Of a DNA stretch of 64,000 nucleotides, positions 12,188 through 24,534 are shown in pieces. The position numbers were made by a program, and so were the translations under genes. This DNA comes from Rhynchonema sp. JSB1_4 (taxonomy: Eukaryota > Nematoda > Chromadorea > Monhysterida > Xyalidae). A model generated the notes under the pieces. It did no database searches. It saw nothing but the letters and a program-made list of their open reading frames with translations, and was not told where the DNA came from. Location of the stretch: assembly GCA_030248065.1 (NCBI GenBank), contig JASAMV010004273.1:39026-103025 (forward strand). Direction: 5' to 3'. Position 1 is the stretch's first letter, and each line of letters opens with the position of its first letter.

Positions 12188-12896
12188 TTTCAGGCTTTTG
12201 GTGACGTTGGCAGCGTGCATGTCACGTGTGATTTCTCTTTCTTTGCATTTTCAGGAGGAGTCGTGGACTTTCGACCTTAGCTTGGCGTTGGCTTACAACG
12301 TTGACACGGCTTCCTTTGACTCGCATAAAAAGGAAACATACTATATGATATGGTTAACGGTATCATGCGCATTTCGAACCCGTGTGGATTCAAGGATTAA
12401 AGGCACATTTTTTTTCCAGGATTCTTTTTATTTTGCTTCAGTAACTGAAAGATGGTGATAACACTTCTTTATATAATAAATAAGCGAGTTTGATCATTCG
12501 GAATGACGTGGAAATAAAAAACGAAACAGAATGAGATAAAAAGAAATCACTGAAAAAAGGATTGCATTGCAATTGCAAATTAGGCCACCACAAAAGTACC
12601 GAATTTTGAAACACGATAAACAGGATAAAATGGAAAGTTACTGGACACGGGCGGTTATAATGAGACCGAGCATTGTTCACTAAAAGTAGCTAATGACGTT
12701 TGATACTTGACATGAAACATACGACACAAATAACTGGTCCACCTATGTATGTACCTTGCATACACACACTAGATTCATCATTCATCAGATAAAAAATAGA
12801 AAGCCCAGAGACAAAATGCTGGCACAAAAAATAGACAACTGAGAACTGTAAAATAGACCAATTCAAACATACGAAATCAACCAATCAGCGCGCCAC
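12188..12896. other. Downstream flank of the TTF2-like copy A
   Basis: This segment follows the stop codon of copy A on the minus strand and presumably includes its 3' untranslated region. I found no unmistakable AATAAA signal in the first few hundred bases on that strand. No other gene was recognised here. Confidence 0.4.
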
Positions 12897-15800
12897 CTAT
12901 CGTCCAAACGGGTTGGGAATGCGCATCACATTTGGCGCATTCAGTCCCCTTGCGTAATCAGGCAACGGTGCTGCACCTATCGGCACTGGGTTGTTGAGGT
13001 CGCGCACGTTGCTGCCTAAATCAAGGAACCTCAAATGTGTTGAAATTGAACAAAATGAACGGCGAATACGGTATCAACTCTAATGTCAAACTTGGTGATT
13101 TGTCCGGGCAGTTATACTTTGCTGCCTGGGAACAGCAGCATTAAATAATCGAATTATCGTTGTGTATTACAAAGTGTCACGTGACTAGAACCGGACCGAT
13201 AACCAAGTTTTTGATTTCGATTCATAACGTGCTTACCAGGTGGTGGTTGCGGTCGAGCGGGTGCCTTGGCTGGTTCATCCAGCTCGAACAGATATTTCAA
13301 GTCCTTCAAGCTCAGTTTATTTACGTTGGTCACTTTGGCGCTGAAATGATGTTTCATGAAGATTATTATCATGAACTTGCGGCCGTAACTGTTCAACACG
13401 GCAAGATGCGAACGAGCAAACTTTGTTAGCCACTGAGGCCAACTCGGTGCGTCAGGCCATCGTCAGTACGGGTCCAATGCATCAGAAAATCAAACAAAAC
13501 CGACACCAACCCGTGCAACACCGATTCGGCCAGTTGTAGTTTCTCTCGTTGTTTGTCGAGCACTCGTTGTTCAACGGTATCTTTGCAGATCAATCTGCAA
13601 AAAATCAAATGGCAGATGATAATAATACTTATGTTCGTCTGAATTATCAAGGTAAATTGCTCATTAGATTGAATTTTGAATGCCATCAGAAGACTAACTT
13701 GTGGATATACACGTCCTTAGTTTGTCCCATTCGGTAGATACGATCGCAGGCCTGTTGCTCAAGTTGGGGGTTCCTGACAAAAATTGATACTACGAAAAAA
13801 GAACCTTGACAGGCTTACGGAATATTGCCAAGTCTAAGCATACAGTGCTGCCTTAATCTAAAAACATGCCACTAGTTTGCTTGCACCGCACCAATGCAAG
13901 TCCATCATGAACAAATGATTGCCGCCAATGAGATTGAGTCCGACGCCACCCGCCGTCAACGATAACAACATCACACGGGGACCACCATCACGACGGTTGA
14001 AACGATCCACCTGCGTACGAGGGTTGAGGTTGTTTCGCGTTCTTTCGCAACTTCAGCTAATTTGTTTGTTGGTTTGCCAACGTTCGGTTGTCGTGGTCTC
14101 ATTGTTGACTGAAGATGTCCGACAGATTGGGTACAAACGCCGAACCTGACCAAATTCGGCGAACAATCTCCAACGTCCACGTCCGTCGTACAGACTGGAG
14201 ATGCCGACAACTTCAGCTAATCGTTGGCAATTTTTTATTGACGTTAGCCTTGACGCTAGACGACTTGCACAAAAAAACAGCGATGGACTTATGACCAGTT
14301 CCAAACATCTTTGTCAAGCCAACACATTTCATATTTCCAGACGACTTAAATAATACAGTGCATTCTAACACTTAACCGAGGTCCCTGCTCTCAGCTGAAA
14401 TTAAATGTTGTGCACCCGAGATCAAATTAAAGTCACCATGACCATACCCGTTCCTGTCTATCCTTCGTCTGTACATCACCCGATATTCTGGTCAACGAGA
14501 TATTTTCGCGGCGCAAAAAGAAATCGATGTGATCCAACAAGGTGGTCCATTGCGACACGATCACGCTGCATTTAGGTTGAAGAAGTGCGATATCGATGCT
14601 CGATTTATTATTGATTTGTCAATGAAACGCAACTAACCATTTGTCATGTGTCGGTCTGGCAATAATGTTCTTGACAGCGTCGATTAGAGCTCGCAGCTGA
14701 AAATTGCACCCCAGTTTGCAGAATGTTATGCTGGAACCTGGAGTTCACTTTTTGACTTTAGCTTCACCGCATCCAAAGATTGCGCTCAAGACCAAACCTA
14801 AACATTGCTGGAGTTTTATATCGATCATCTACGCTTTGCCAACCTTAGTGGACATGTGGTGTTTGTCAAACAATCGAGCAATCTTCCTCTTCACATCATC
14901 CCGATCCTGTTGGTTGAGCACTTCTTCGTCCAACGACATGTTCTGCATTTGGTCGACCACCGTCTGTTCGATGTCACCATCGTCACGCAACGCGTCGATA
15001 TCGATCGCCTGTCAGATTAGGCTTCGGTTAGGTTTACAGCCTAGGCCTAGGTTTAAACTCGGACCTAAATCCGGACTTAGGTTTCGGCCAAGTTCTAAGC
15101 AGTGCTGTAAATGGTCCGAATCACATAAAATACCGTAGAACCAGTTTTTCTGCATTTTTGCCAAAACTTTCATCTTGAAATTTTTTACGTGATGCATGAA
15201 CAGGTAACACTGGACGAACACAGCTGGTCCCACTAGAGATCAAAGAGCATGATGACAAAGGTGACCAAACAAACCTGCTGGTATGTAAAAACACTTCGGG
15301 CGCTTTACCAGGGCAAGCATGAAAAGTAAGAAAAAACCACGAACATCCTTGGTCAATGCCAAATGCACAGCGGCCTGACGCAACCGTAACAACAGCACGA
15401 GAATGCAGGACATAATCTGGAACTTGTCACCATCGGCGGCGCTCTTTGGAGCTGCAGTATCAATAAGATCAATATTTGCGCCAAGATAAAAAAATCTGAA
15501 CAGATGTTCATATCTGCATACCTTTCATTTTGAACGGATCTTTATAGCCAAAGTCCTGTGCACGCGCCATCCCGCTGCTCACCATTTGTCGTTGCTCTTC
15601 GCCTTCAGCTTGCGAAATCAGGGTCGATACACGTTTCCTGAAACAATTGGCGTTTTGATATGTCGTGTGATGCCTCATCAGGTTTAGCGATCTGTTTTTA
15701 ACCTCTGCTCAATTGAAACCGTCAACAGCCCATAAATAGTACTTACTGGACGGATTCAAACAATTTTCGATACACAGTCCGTTCCAACGGATCCATTTCC

Positions 15801-18800
15801 AGTTCTTGTTCCTCGTACTTCTTCGGGTTCAGTTCGACCTGAGAAATTTTACATTATCCAAAAAACAAACAATCATTATTAAAGACTAAAGTCCATCTCA
15901 AATGCGCACGCACAATTTTCTTGCCCGTCGTCTTGCTGACATCATTCTTCGTGCGTCGCAACAGCAGTGTCTTGACCAGTGTATTCAGTCGGTCGCGTGC
16001 CGTTTTCGAGTTCTTCTCCTCAATGTGCATCTTCCACACGGCCAGCTCGTCGAAAGGGGTGCAGCGCAGAAAGCTGCAAGGACACATGCCCACATTGATT
16101 GCTGCCACTCGGTACCAAACAATGCACAAGCGCTTGGCACAGCGACCGACGTGTAAACTCTTGTATCTTTTATTTACTTCATGTTTTTTCAGTGCTTTTT
16201 GATATTCGTCATAAATGAGTGGTGGCTATCATCACATTGGTCATGTGGTTGTGGTAAAACTTTTCTTGTTGCAGATTATGTGAACCATCATTGGACGCTT
16301 GCTGTTTTTTATGAGCCGTTCACTCACCGAAGCAGTGAATAGAAATCCTGTAGTTTGTTGTGAATGGGTGTGCCGGTGAGACACCAATGACTGCCAGCTT
16401 TCAATCGACAACACGCACGCGCCTGCGAAATATTGGTAACTACGAATTGAAATTGACCAGGAATGAGGCCATCTTCGCACACACCTAACTCCAGCCAGTC
16501 AAACTGTTTGTAACGCATCCAGTCAAGCTCTATACAGTGAATATCTTCATGGCTGTTTTTGACCCAATCCTGCCGTTAATCTCCAGATCACAATTCTACG
16601 TTGTGAATATTCTTCACTGTGACAGAGAAGGCTAGGTCCGGCTCATGTCACAATTCAGACCAGAGGACAGGCCAAAACCAGTCACCAGAATTACGTGTTG
16701 AACACAAGAGTTTCCCCCGAACCCGTATTCACGCACTGACCATTCTGGTCCGATGGTTCCTGATCTGATGAGCCTCATCGAGCACCACACGTCGCCAAGC
16801 GATACGCAACAGCACAGACGCGTTCGAACCACGACGTGCTGATGAACCCTGGATGATAATTAAACACGTGACACTTTGGTGCCACATTGCGCTCGTGTCC
16901 TGTTCCATAAAGACGAAACTACGGTTTCTTCAAGGTCATGGTCTACGCACGTGTGTGTACTTCGTGGTGATGCAGCAGTGTCTGTATGTTGTCGTAAATA
17001 CATTCGTGATGGCATCCACGTGTTATAACAGTGTGTCCAATTCGACAATTGTATGTATTTTTATAAACAATGCATAGAACACCGTTGAACACCTGCCACA
17101 GCACGAAATATGCGCAGATGGGTTAACTACATTTGAATTAGCCCAAAATAGTGTGACGGCGTTGTGACTACACATTACAGCAACTTCAGCAACGGTGAAC
17201 AATAATGATGTAAATCCAAAAAATTGTGCCAATCGCGCGTTTACAATGGCCGACTCGGGAAATTAGACCCACTGGCCACTGTGTAACAAATCTATGGTGG
17301 CCTACTACCTCGTCATCACTCCTCTCATCGCCGCTATTCTGTGCATCCGTGCCACATTCTGATGATATCGTCCCATATGTGGTGATCACGATGTCGTTGC
17401 GCGCCAGACTGGAAAACAATTTGACAATCAAAGAGTCGATACCAAGTCAATATTTGACTTGGTATTAACTCAATAAACCAACCAACAATTAGAGTTAATA
17501 AACACTTCAAAGCTGGATACAAGAGAACGCGATAACACTGCCTGGTTTGAAGAGCTGCCGAAACGCTGCAAGTCACAACTAACATTCTGGGATTGTTCTC
17601 GCGTCTCGGTCCATGGAACTGTGCCACACTCAGTTTGCCGTATTTCACTCGGTTCTTCACCTCACCCTCCCACTGGCCCATCACCGATGCCGGTGCAATG
17701 ATCAGGGTGGCCTTGGAATCGATAAGACCGGCTGGAAATAAATTCAGTTCGTGTCGATGATGTGTGTCATCACCCACGATCTTTCACGACAACGAAACTA
17801 AACATACAGTATGTCTAATATCAGTGAGCATTACATCTTCACAAACACTGACGACAACCTGGTGCACCACCCAAACAAGATTCAAACACACACAGATTTA
17901 TGCAAACCAACCAGTTACTCGCGATCTCCACTTCTGTTCGGCAGCTGACGTGTTCAGTTCGTTATCGGCATCGGCCTTTCGTTGTGCCAGAATCAACGAG
18001 ATGATCGACAGCGTCTTGCCCAGACCCATGTCATCGGCTGGAAATTAGCAAAAATCCAATGAGCAATGAGCGGAAACCGAGCGTTTCTGAACACAATCAA
18101 CCCACTTTATGATGACATGATCGGGAACCGTCAGTTTCGGTCACCCACGAAGAATGTTGCCCATTATGGGAGGGCATTTACGAATTAAGTTAGTAATGGA
18201 TTAAGGACCAAATATCATTTAAAAATATTCATATTTGCTGTATGGATCATATGTTAACCACCGTAATCTGTTTGAAAGTGCGCGCACCGAGAATTCCGCC
18301 AGCAGCAATGGCCTGTTTCTCCCTGTATGTCATCCAAGCCAATGCCTGACGTTGATGTTCCTTCAGCGGCACTGTCAGGCCAGATGGATCGGCCATCTCC
18401 TCGGTTTCAACTGGCATGTTCGCACAGATGCTGAAGTACAAAACGTGTTGATAAATAGATTATCGTGTCGACTAAAAAGCCTAAAAAACAGACAAGAAGG
18501 TCGGTATATCAAACTTGGTAATCGATCTAGTCGTGATCACACGACTTTCTGCATTCACGACTTTTCGAGAATCAATGCTGCCACTAACTAGGACCACTGT
18601 AGAAGTTGTTCCAAACGAATGAACAACGTTCACACGGTTGGAGTTGGTGACATGATCAATATTTGTGACAGAAGTAAGTCACGTGATCAAAACAGAACCA
18701 AACCTAATCCGATCGATTGATACCGTTCAAAAAACAACAGAACAGTATACAACTGTACCGATGCAGATTCTCAGCGGCATGCGATAGCGCGCGTCGTGCC

Positions 18801-21800
18801 TCGTAGAAACGTCCGTCGGTCATCTTGCCACCGTAAAGTCGTTGACCGGCAGGAGCATCTGTTGGATTGGGGTACGACATTTGTTGAACATTAGGGGAAA
18901 TTTGAGGCAAGAACGGTGACAACGGCTAACATTCACCCTGTTTGGACCAGTTCTTGCGCTAGCATTGGAACATAAATTTTCGAACAGAGTGAAACTTGTG
19001 TTCAATTTAGGTTTGCGATAATGCGTCAAGCCAGCGTCACATATAAACAATGCCACCTTCGTCATCGCATCAACCAGCCTCGGATATCGGACCGAGAAGC
19101 GGTTTTCGAAAAACATCACCAGCTAACCGGCATAAGCGCGTTCCATGGCCTCTCTGTTCATGGCGGGCGCTGGTTTAACGGGCACAATTGGGGGCAGTTG
19201 ACGAGCGGCATTGGGTATCGTCGGCTGAGGCAAAATGATACGATTTCACTTATATCAACAATCTTCCAGAAAACTCAATTGGCTTAATGCGCAAGGAACA
19301 GAATGTGACAGCAAAAAACTCTGCATTCTACGCTCTACAGACGAGTGCGTAAAACACTCAATGACATCAAACCAACTTTGACCTCCATTTTCGGTCGGTC
19401 ACTCGGTCCCGGCAGCACTTCAACATCGCTATCCGAATCCTCAATAAAAACGGCCTTCTTTTGTTGATTCCGATTCTTATCCAAATTCGATTCCAACTTT
19501 TTATCAGATAATTGTTGGAGTATGTTATTGATACGAGCACGAATTTTCGCACCGCCGTCGGGCAGAGTCGACTCAATGCCTTGCGATTGTAGGCCCTGCA
19601 AGGATAGCAGCATTGGACAAATGGTAGATATGCAGTGAAGTGATGGTGCAGGTAGCTGTTTGGTGAACCATCTACCCGGCATTTTCGGCCACTAATTCAC
19701 TGGTTACTAAGCGAATTTCAATCTTGAGAATTCCTCTACTACGAAGGTACATACAATGCATCTGCTCAAAGTTGAAAGTCGTGTTTGCGTGTAAAGGACA
19801 GTGGATTACACACTTTTTCAACCATAACAGTGAGTCACGGGGCATGCATTCGCACTGACGAAGTCTTGGTGCGTTGCCCGCTAATATGTCAAAATTGTCA
19901 AACCTTGCTGCTGTTACCAACCCGTCTTCACAGATTTCAAGCCACATCGATGTAAACACCAGCAAATTGACCCTCAAACACGAAAAGCAACAAAAAACTT
20001 TGCACAAACACCAACCATCAATTTGTTGAGCTCGGCATTCAATTGTTGTCGATTCGATGAAACCTCATCACCAACATCTTTGGTCGCACGTCCACCCTGG
20101 TCACTGTCACTTTCTTCGTCGCTAAACGTTACGTTGGCGCGTGCACGCGGAGCTGGTTCTTGCTGCAGCACAATTTAATACTTGCATCATTTTCACGCGG
20201 TGCTGCCTAGATGGAATTTCTACTCATGAATCTATTCTGCTTTTTACACGATAGCTTGTCGATGTCACCTTGCAGTCACTCGGTGCCGCTACTGTTGCAG
20301 AGTATTCACTGACAGAGGGTGGACCAAACTGTCCCTCACTGGTTGCAATACAAGAAGACAACCAATCAGTGATGCAGTTGGTCCGGGTGGTAGACATAGA
20401 TAGCTGGAGGGGTCCAGCTCAGTAGACATAGATAGCTGGCCGGGTACGCCGATTTGGGGGTATTTGTCCAGAGGTCAAAATTAGGGATATAAAAATAGGT
20501 GAAAATTGTGCTAAAATATGCCTTAAAAAGGGGTAATTTTCTGCACATTAGTAAAAATATGAAAAACTTGACCATTTGGGACCATAAAATGGCCATTTTG
20601 GCACTAAGATCAACACTTTTCGGTTGATGTCCGGACATGATAGACATAGACAGCTGGGGTAGACATACTTACATAGATAGCTGACCCAGGTTTGGGGGTA
20701 GTACCAGCATACCACCCGTCCAACTACATCACTGCAACCAAAATGTGAAAAGGAGACTGATTGCGTCTCAAACCAAAACCTAGACACAAACACCACCTTG
20801 GTTTCTTCACTAGTTTCTTCCTCCGACATCCACGCGGCCGCATTCTTGTCTTCCCCATCACTTTCCTCCGAATCCGTCTCAATCACTTTGGCACGTGCTT
20901 TAGTCGTAGTTGTTGTCGGGCGTTGACCAATGTTCACACCGCTGTCTGTAAATAATTGAACAAAAATAATACAAACGAAGAGAAACTAGTGCATAAGCCA
21001 TTTGCACACCATTACTGGATTGATTGTTGCTGCTCTCGTGGGCGTCAAACACGGAACAATTAAGTGAAAGACGTGGAGGTGGAACATCGCTGCTTTTGGG
21101 TGATTCTTTTATGGAGGACTGAAAAAAACAAATTTAATGACAAGCGTTGCACAGTTCTGCAAGAAGGCTTGTACAATGTTTGTTTATGCAATTTCGAACC
21201 GTGTTCGTAGAAGGGCGGTGCACCAATGCGCACGTACCAGATTGCCAGATACAATTACCCGAAAGACTCGCTAGCTGGTCTTAAGTTATACTTCCACATG
21301 TGCAGTGACCTTCCCAACGAGATAACAGCAACCCCACCGTAGTTTTGTCCGTTTCTACCGGTGTGGTCGATTTGGCCGATAAATAGGCAGACGTTGAACT
21401 GGACGCTGTATGTGAGGGCAAACTCTCGCGCCTCGCACTGCCCTCTAACGATGACTGATGATCAATTTCGGTGTCTTTCACTTCTTTTTCTATTTTCTGA
21501 ATATTCTGTCGTTGCTGGGCTCGATCCCGATCGGCTTTGGCCTGCTGACGTTGCATCACACGTTGCATCAGAGGGATGGAAGCTGGAAAAATAGATTTGA
21601 GCTTGGAAAATTCCCAAAAAAGCAAAAGTAAAAAAACAGACAATCAAGACTGGAGTCCGAATCATCGAGAGGTCGTTTCGGTCCGGTCAACAAACTGCGA
21701 CTTCGATCACGATCCCGATCATAGGAGACGTTCTTGGGTGGAAGTTGTTGTTTTGGGGAATTTGTGATTAGCGCGATTGCCCCTGTAAATACCGCTATCA

Positions 21801-23306
21801 TTTAGACAACAGTGCACCATAGAAGCAATTGTAAATCAAGCCAGTGCGATCAGCATCACACTAACCACTATCTTCTTGTTCCTCTATTGACATGGCGGCA
21901 ATCGAATTTGCAATCATGGAATCCTCGACGATATCACTGTCGTGCTGAAGAACGTTATGCAACATCAAACAATAACATCGGCTTTGGAAATGACTAAAAG
22001 CAAGTATATCATACGGGGCTCTGAATTCTAGGCTCGTGAACAAAATACGAAAATACCGAAGGCTGTGAGCAGATAAACGCGGAATGGCAGATTTCTGCAT
22101 TCCGCATTCCGCGTTTATCTGCTCACCTCTGCGGAATTCTGCATTTCTGCAAGTAAATTTATGCTTTTGGTCAAACCTCTCAGTTGCTGTTTGCGTTAAC
22201 ACGCAACATTTTGAGGTCAGCACGCTGGAAGTTGTCATCGTCACCCAAGCACGCACCATTCCGCAAAGGTGAGCAGATAAACGCGGAATGCGGAATGCAG
22301 AAATCTGCCATTCCGCGTTTATCTGCTCACAGCCGAACAACAGTTGCTGCTGCAAACTCAACTCACTCTAATTTTAACAAACGACAACGTGAACTTATTT
22401 ACTGTACAACATGCGCTATTGCAATATATTTCGTCGTCGTCACAAGATGCGGTTTCCTTTTTGGTTTCTCGTAACCTCAACGCCGATCATTTCAGCTGTG
22501 AACTTTTCAATTATCTGTGAAAAACGTGCAGCATTTTACAGTGCAGGCACAAGATATTTGCAGCAAAGCACAGAGCATCGCTCAAGCTTGTGAAACGCGG
22601 AAAATCGGGACAAGCTCCTTTCTAACCTCACTGGTCAACGACCCATTTTTCATCGACGTACTGTTTCCAATGCCCGATCCAGATATCGATTTAATCGGCA
22701 AATCACCGTCTTCTGATATGAATGAATTTCGATCGTCATCATCAAAATCGTTCGATTCGCGCGCAACGTTGTCAAACAAGTGGAGACGCTCGGTCGGTTT
22801 GGCAACTGTGACCGGAGGGAAAACTTCAATTTTTTGCCATAACGTGCTAAATGTGTGAATCGGACAGTGCTTTCGGGGTCACGTGGCACTCACACAGACG
22901 ATGACCTAGTGTACCGCCTGTCTGTGAAAACCGGTCGAAACGGGCAACCAAAAAACACGCTGCAAAGCGAGAGGAACTGCAATTTATTGAAGGAGAGGTA
23001 AAACGCACAAATGCGTGCGGTTATGGCCCAATAGTCAACATGATAGTGATTCAGACACTACCTGATCATCGCATAAATGAAAAGCTGCTGCCCTTGAAAT
23101 GTCATCGTCATCACGAACGGTATCGCCTTCTTGTTCACCCACTCTAGACCATTCCGAACCGGCATGTCATTACTTCAAGCAGGCCAACCTCTGTCCACAA
23201 CCACGGGCGATTCATTGCATTCAGCCAACACTCGGCGTTCACTTGGTGGTCGCTTGGGTGTACTCGTCGAGGCCACAGCAGCTGTATGATCCCCGGATCC
23301 GTCCAT
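12897..23306 (-). CDS. TTF2: TTF2/lodestar-type SNF2 ATPase, tandem copy A
   Basis: A 31-exon model gives 1238 aa with every splice phase consistent. Exons 5' to 3': 23189-23306, 23062-23141, 22906-22921, 22627-22805, 21866-21944, 21642-21782, 21338-21582, 21010-21118, 20797-20945, 20016-20162, 19377-19595, 19128-19224, 18759-18858, 18288-18430, 17912-18037, 17584-17731, 17309-17408, 16741-16848, 16328-16422, 15914-16073, 15747-15838, 15522-15637, 15345-15451, 14844-15008, 14638-14696, 14448-14565, 13892-14010, 13699-13773, 13511-13594, 13237-13340, 12897-13015. Motif I is DDMGLGKT (609-616), motif II DEAH (756-759), then [34 protein letters not shown] and motif [12 protein letters not shown] (about 1120-1129). 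FLRC-PFDE and the LADL-type C terminus point to TTF2, a nuclear dsDNA-dependent ATPase known elsewhere to strip RNA polymerase II from DNA. The first ~550 residues are acidic, low-complexity and poorly conserved. The tail after KYLFELDE is a ~50-residue extension absent from copy B. Exon 3 (16 nt) and the first exons are the least certain. Confidence 0.92.
20381..20719. repeat. Repeat insertion in an intron of TTF2 copy A
   Basis: The block is built around repeated TAGACATAGATAGCTG words (near 20391, 20423 and 20641), with CGGGTGGTAG near 20384 and TACCACCCG near 20711 as candidate inverted ends. It lies between the exons at 20797-20945 and 20016-20162. The internal phrase TATTTGTCCAGAGGTCAAAA has no coding meaning. 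It is probably a MITE, but no target duplication was established. Confidence 0.5.
22064..22331. repeat. Foldback element in an intron of TTF2 copy A
   Basis: Near-perfect inverted arms of about 65 bp lie at 22064-22130 and 22267-22331, each containing GAGCAGATAAACGCGGAATG and its complement. Each arm is itself partly palindromic (GCAGATTTCTGCATTCCGC). The element sits between the exons at 22627-22805 and 21866-21944, so it is spliced out of copy A transcripts. The corresponding part of copy B shows no such insertion. Confidence 0.85.
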
Positions 23307-24534
23307 TTTGTTGAAGAACTTCAGATCGCCGCTTCAGCTCAAATACTGAGTCACCTTGAAAACAACATTGTCCATTGAACTCCAGCATTTACGAAAGATA
23401 CCGTGAGCTGAAATTGGCAGTAGTGCACTCAAGTGAAATGAGCTGCATTGGATTCACGCCACGACAAACTATTGAGAAAATGGCTACTATAGTAAATTTC
23501 CAAATTCACTGCCGCACAGTACAGTACGCCCCATAGTTAATGTCAGGTTCTAAACCCGAAAATCAACTTGTGAAACATTCAGACAGCCAACACACACGCA
23601 GCTTGCCAGCCAGCCATGTTTCAATGTTTCAGAACCGCACATGGTTAGCGTTCGGGTTATTGAGAAAACGGCTACTACCGTGCTATGAAATGTTTTTTTA
23701 TACCGCGTATGTACGTAACCGTGGGCACGTCTTGAGCTTTGATAACCAACCAACAAGTGAAACAGCCAACAAAACAAAAATAGGCAACGGTCTGAAAAAT
23801 CATTCGGCAAGCAAACAAAAGTGAAGAAAGACAGAAAACTGCGTCACAGCAACATGAACACCGGTTACAGTATAAGATTGCAAAACAATCAAATCACAAA
23901 AACAAAACAGTCGATACTGTAGTTCACAAATGGCTAGAATCCGTTAAACAATAAGAAATTCTGTTTGGTTACAGTAGGCAACAGCCTGAAGAATCGAAAA
24001 TAAATAAGCGAAACAAAGCCGCACCAAAATTCGATCTGGTAAAAAAATAAGGAAAAACAAATGAATTGAATACAATAATATAGGTGGCAAGAGTGCCAGT
24101 ATTGACAACTCAGTGCGGTGATGTCGAACTGATGATTCGACTATTGCGCTTTGCTCACTAAAAGTGACGATTGAATAACTAATAATCAGTTGAATAACCA
24201 GCGACATCATGATCATGAACAACAAGTAAAATGGCAGTAAAAACATGATAACACGATCATAAACGACAGGGAAACCAGTGACGTAAACAATCGGTGGAAA
24301 GACCAGATCACATATACGCTGAGCAGATCAACAGGACAGCTGCCATACGTGTATTGCACTCACGAGATGCACTCAATGGACACAATAAAAGATTAAAATT
24401 AAACGAACGCAAATAGCGACCACAAAGGACACATAATTCGGATTAGAAAGATCAATCGATGTTGCATTTAACCCGTAACAATTTACAAAACAAGTCCATT
24501 CTTAGCATCCGAATGGTTGAGCATTCCAGTCAGG
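23307..24534. other. Spacer between the two TTF2 copies
   Basis: About 1.2 kb separates the stop of copy B from the start of copy A. It contains a half copy (about 23489-23650) of the TA-flanked MITE found complete at 35528-35743 and 49092-49317. The phrase TTGAGAAAA[T/C]GGCTACTA occurs on both sides of that fragment (near 23472 and 23658). No further exon was recognised. Confidence 0.5.
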
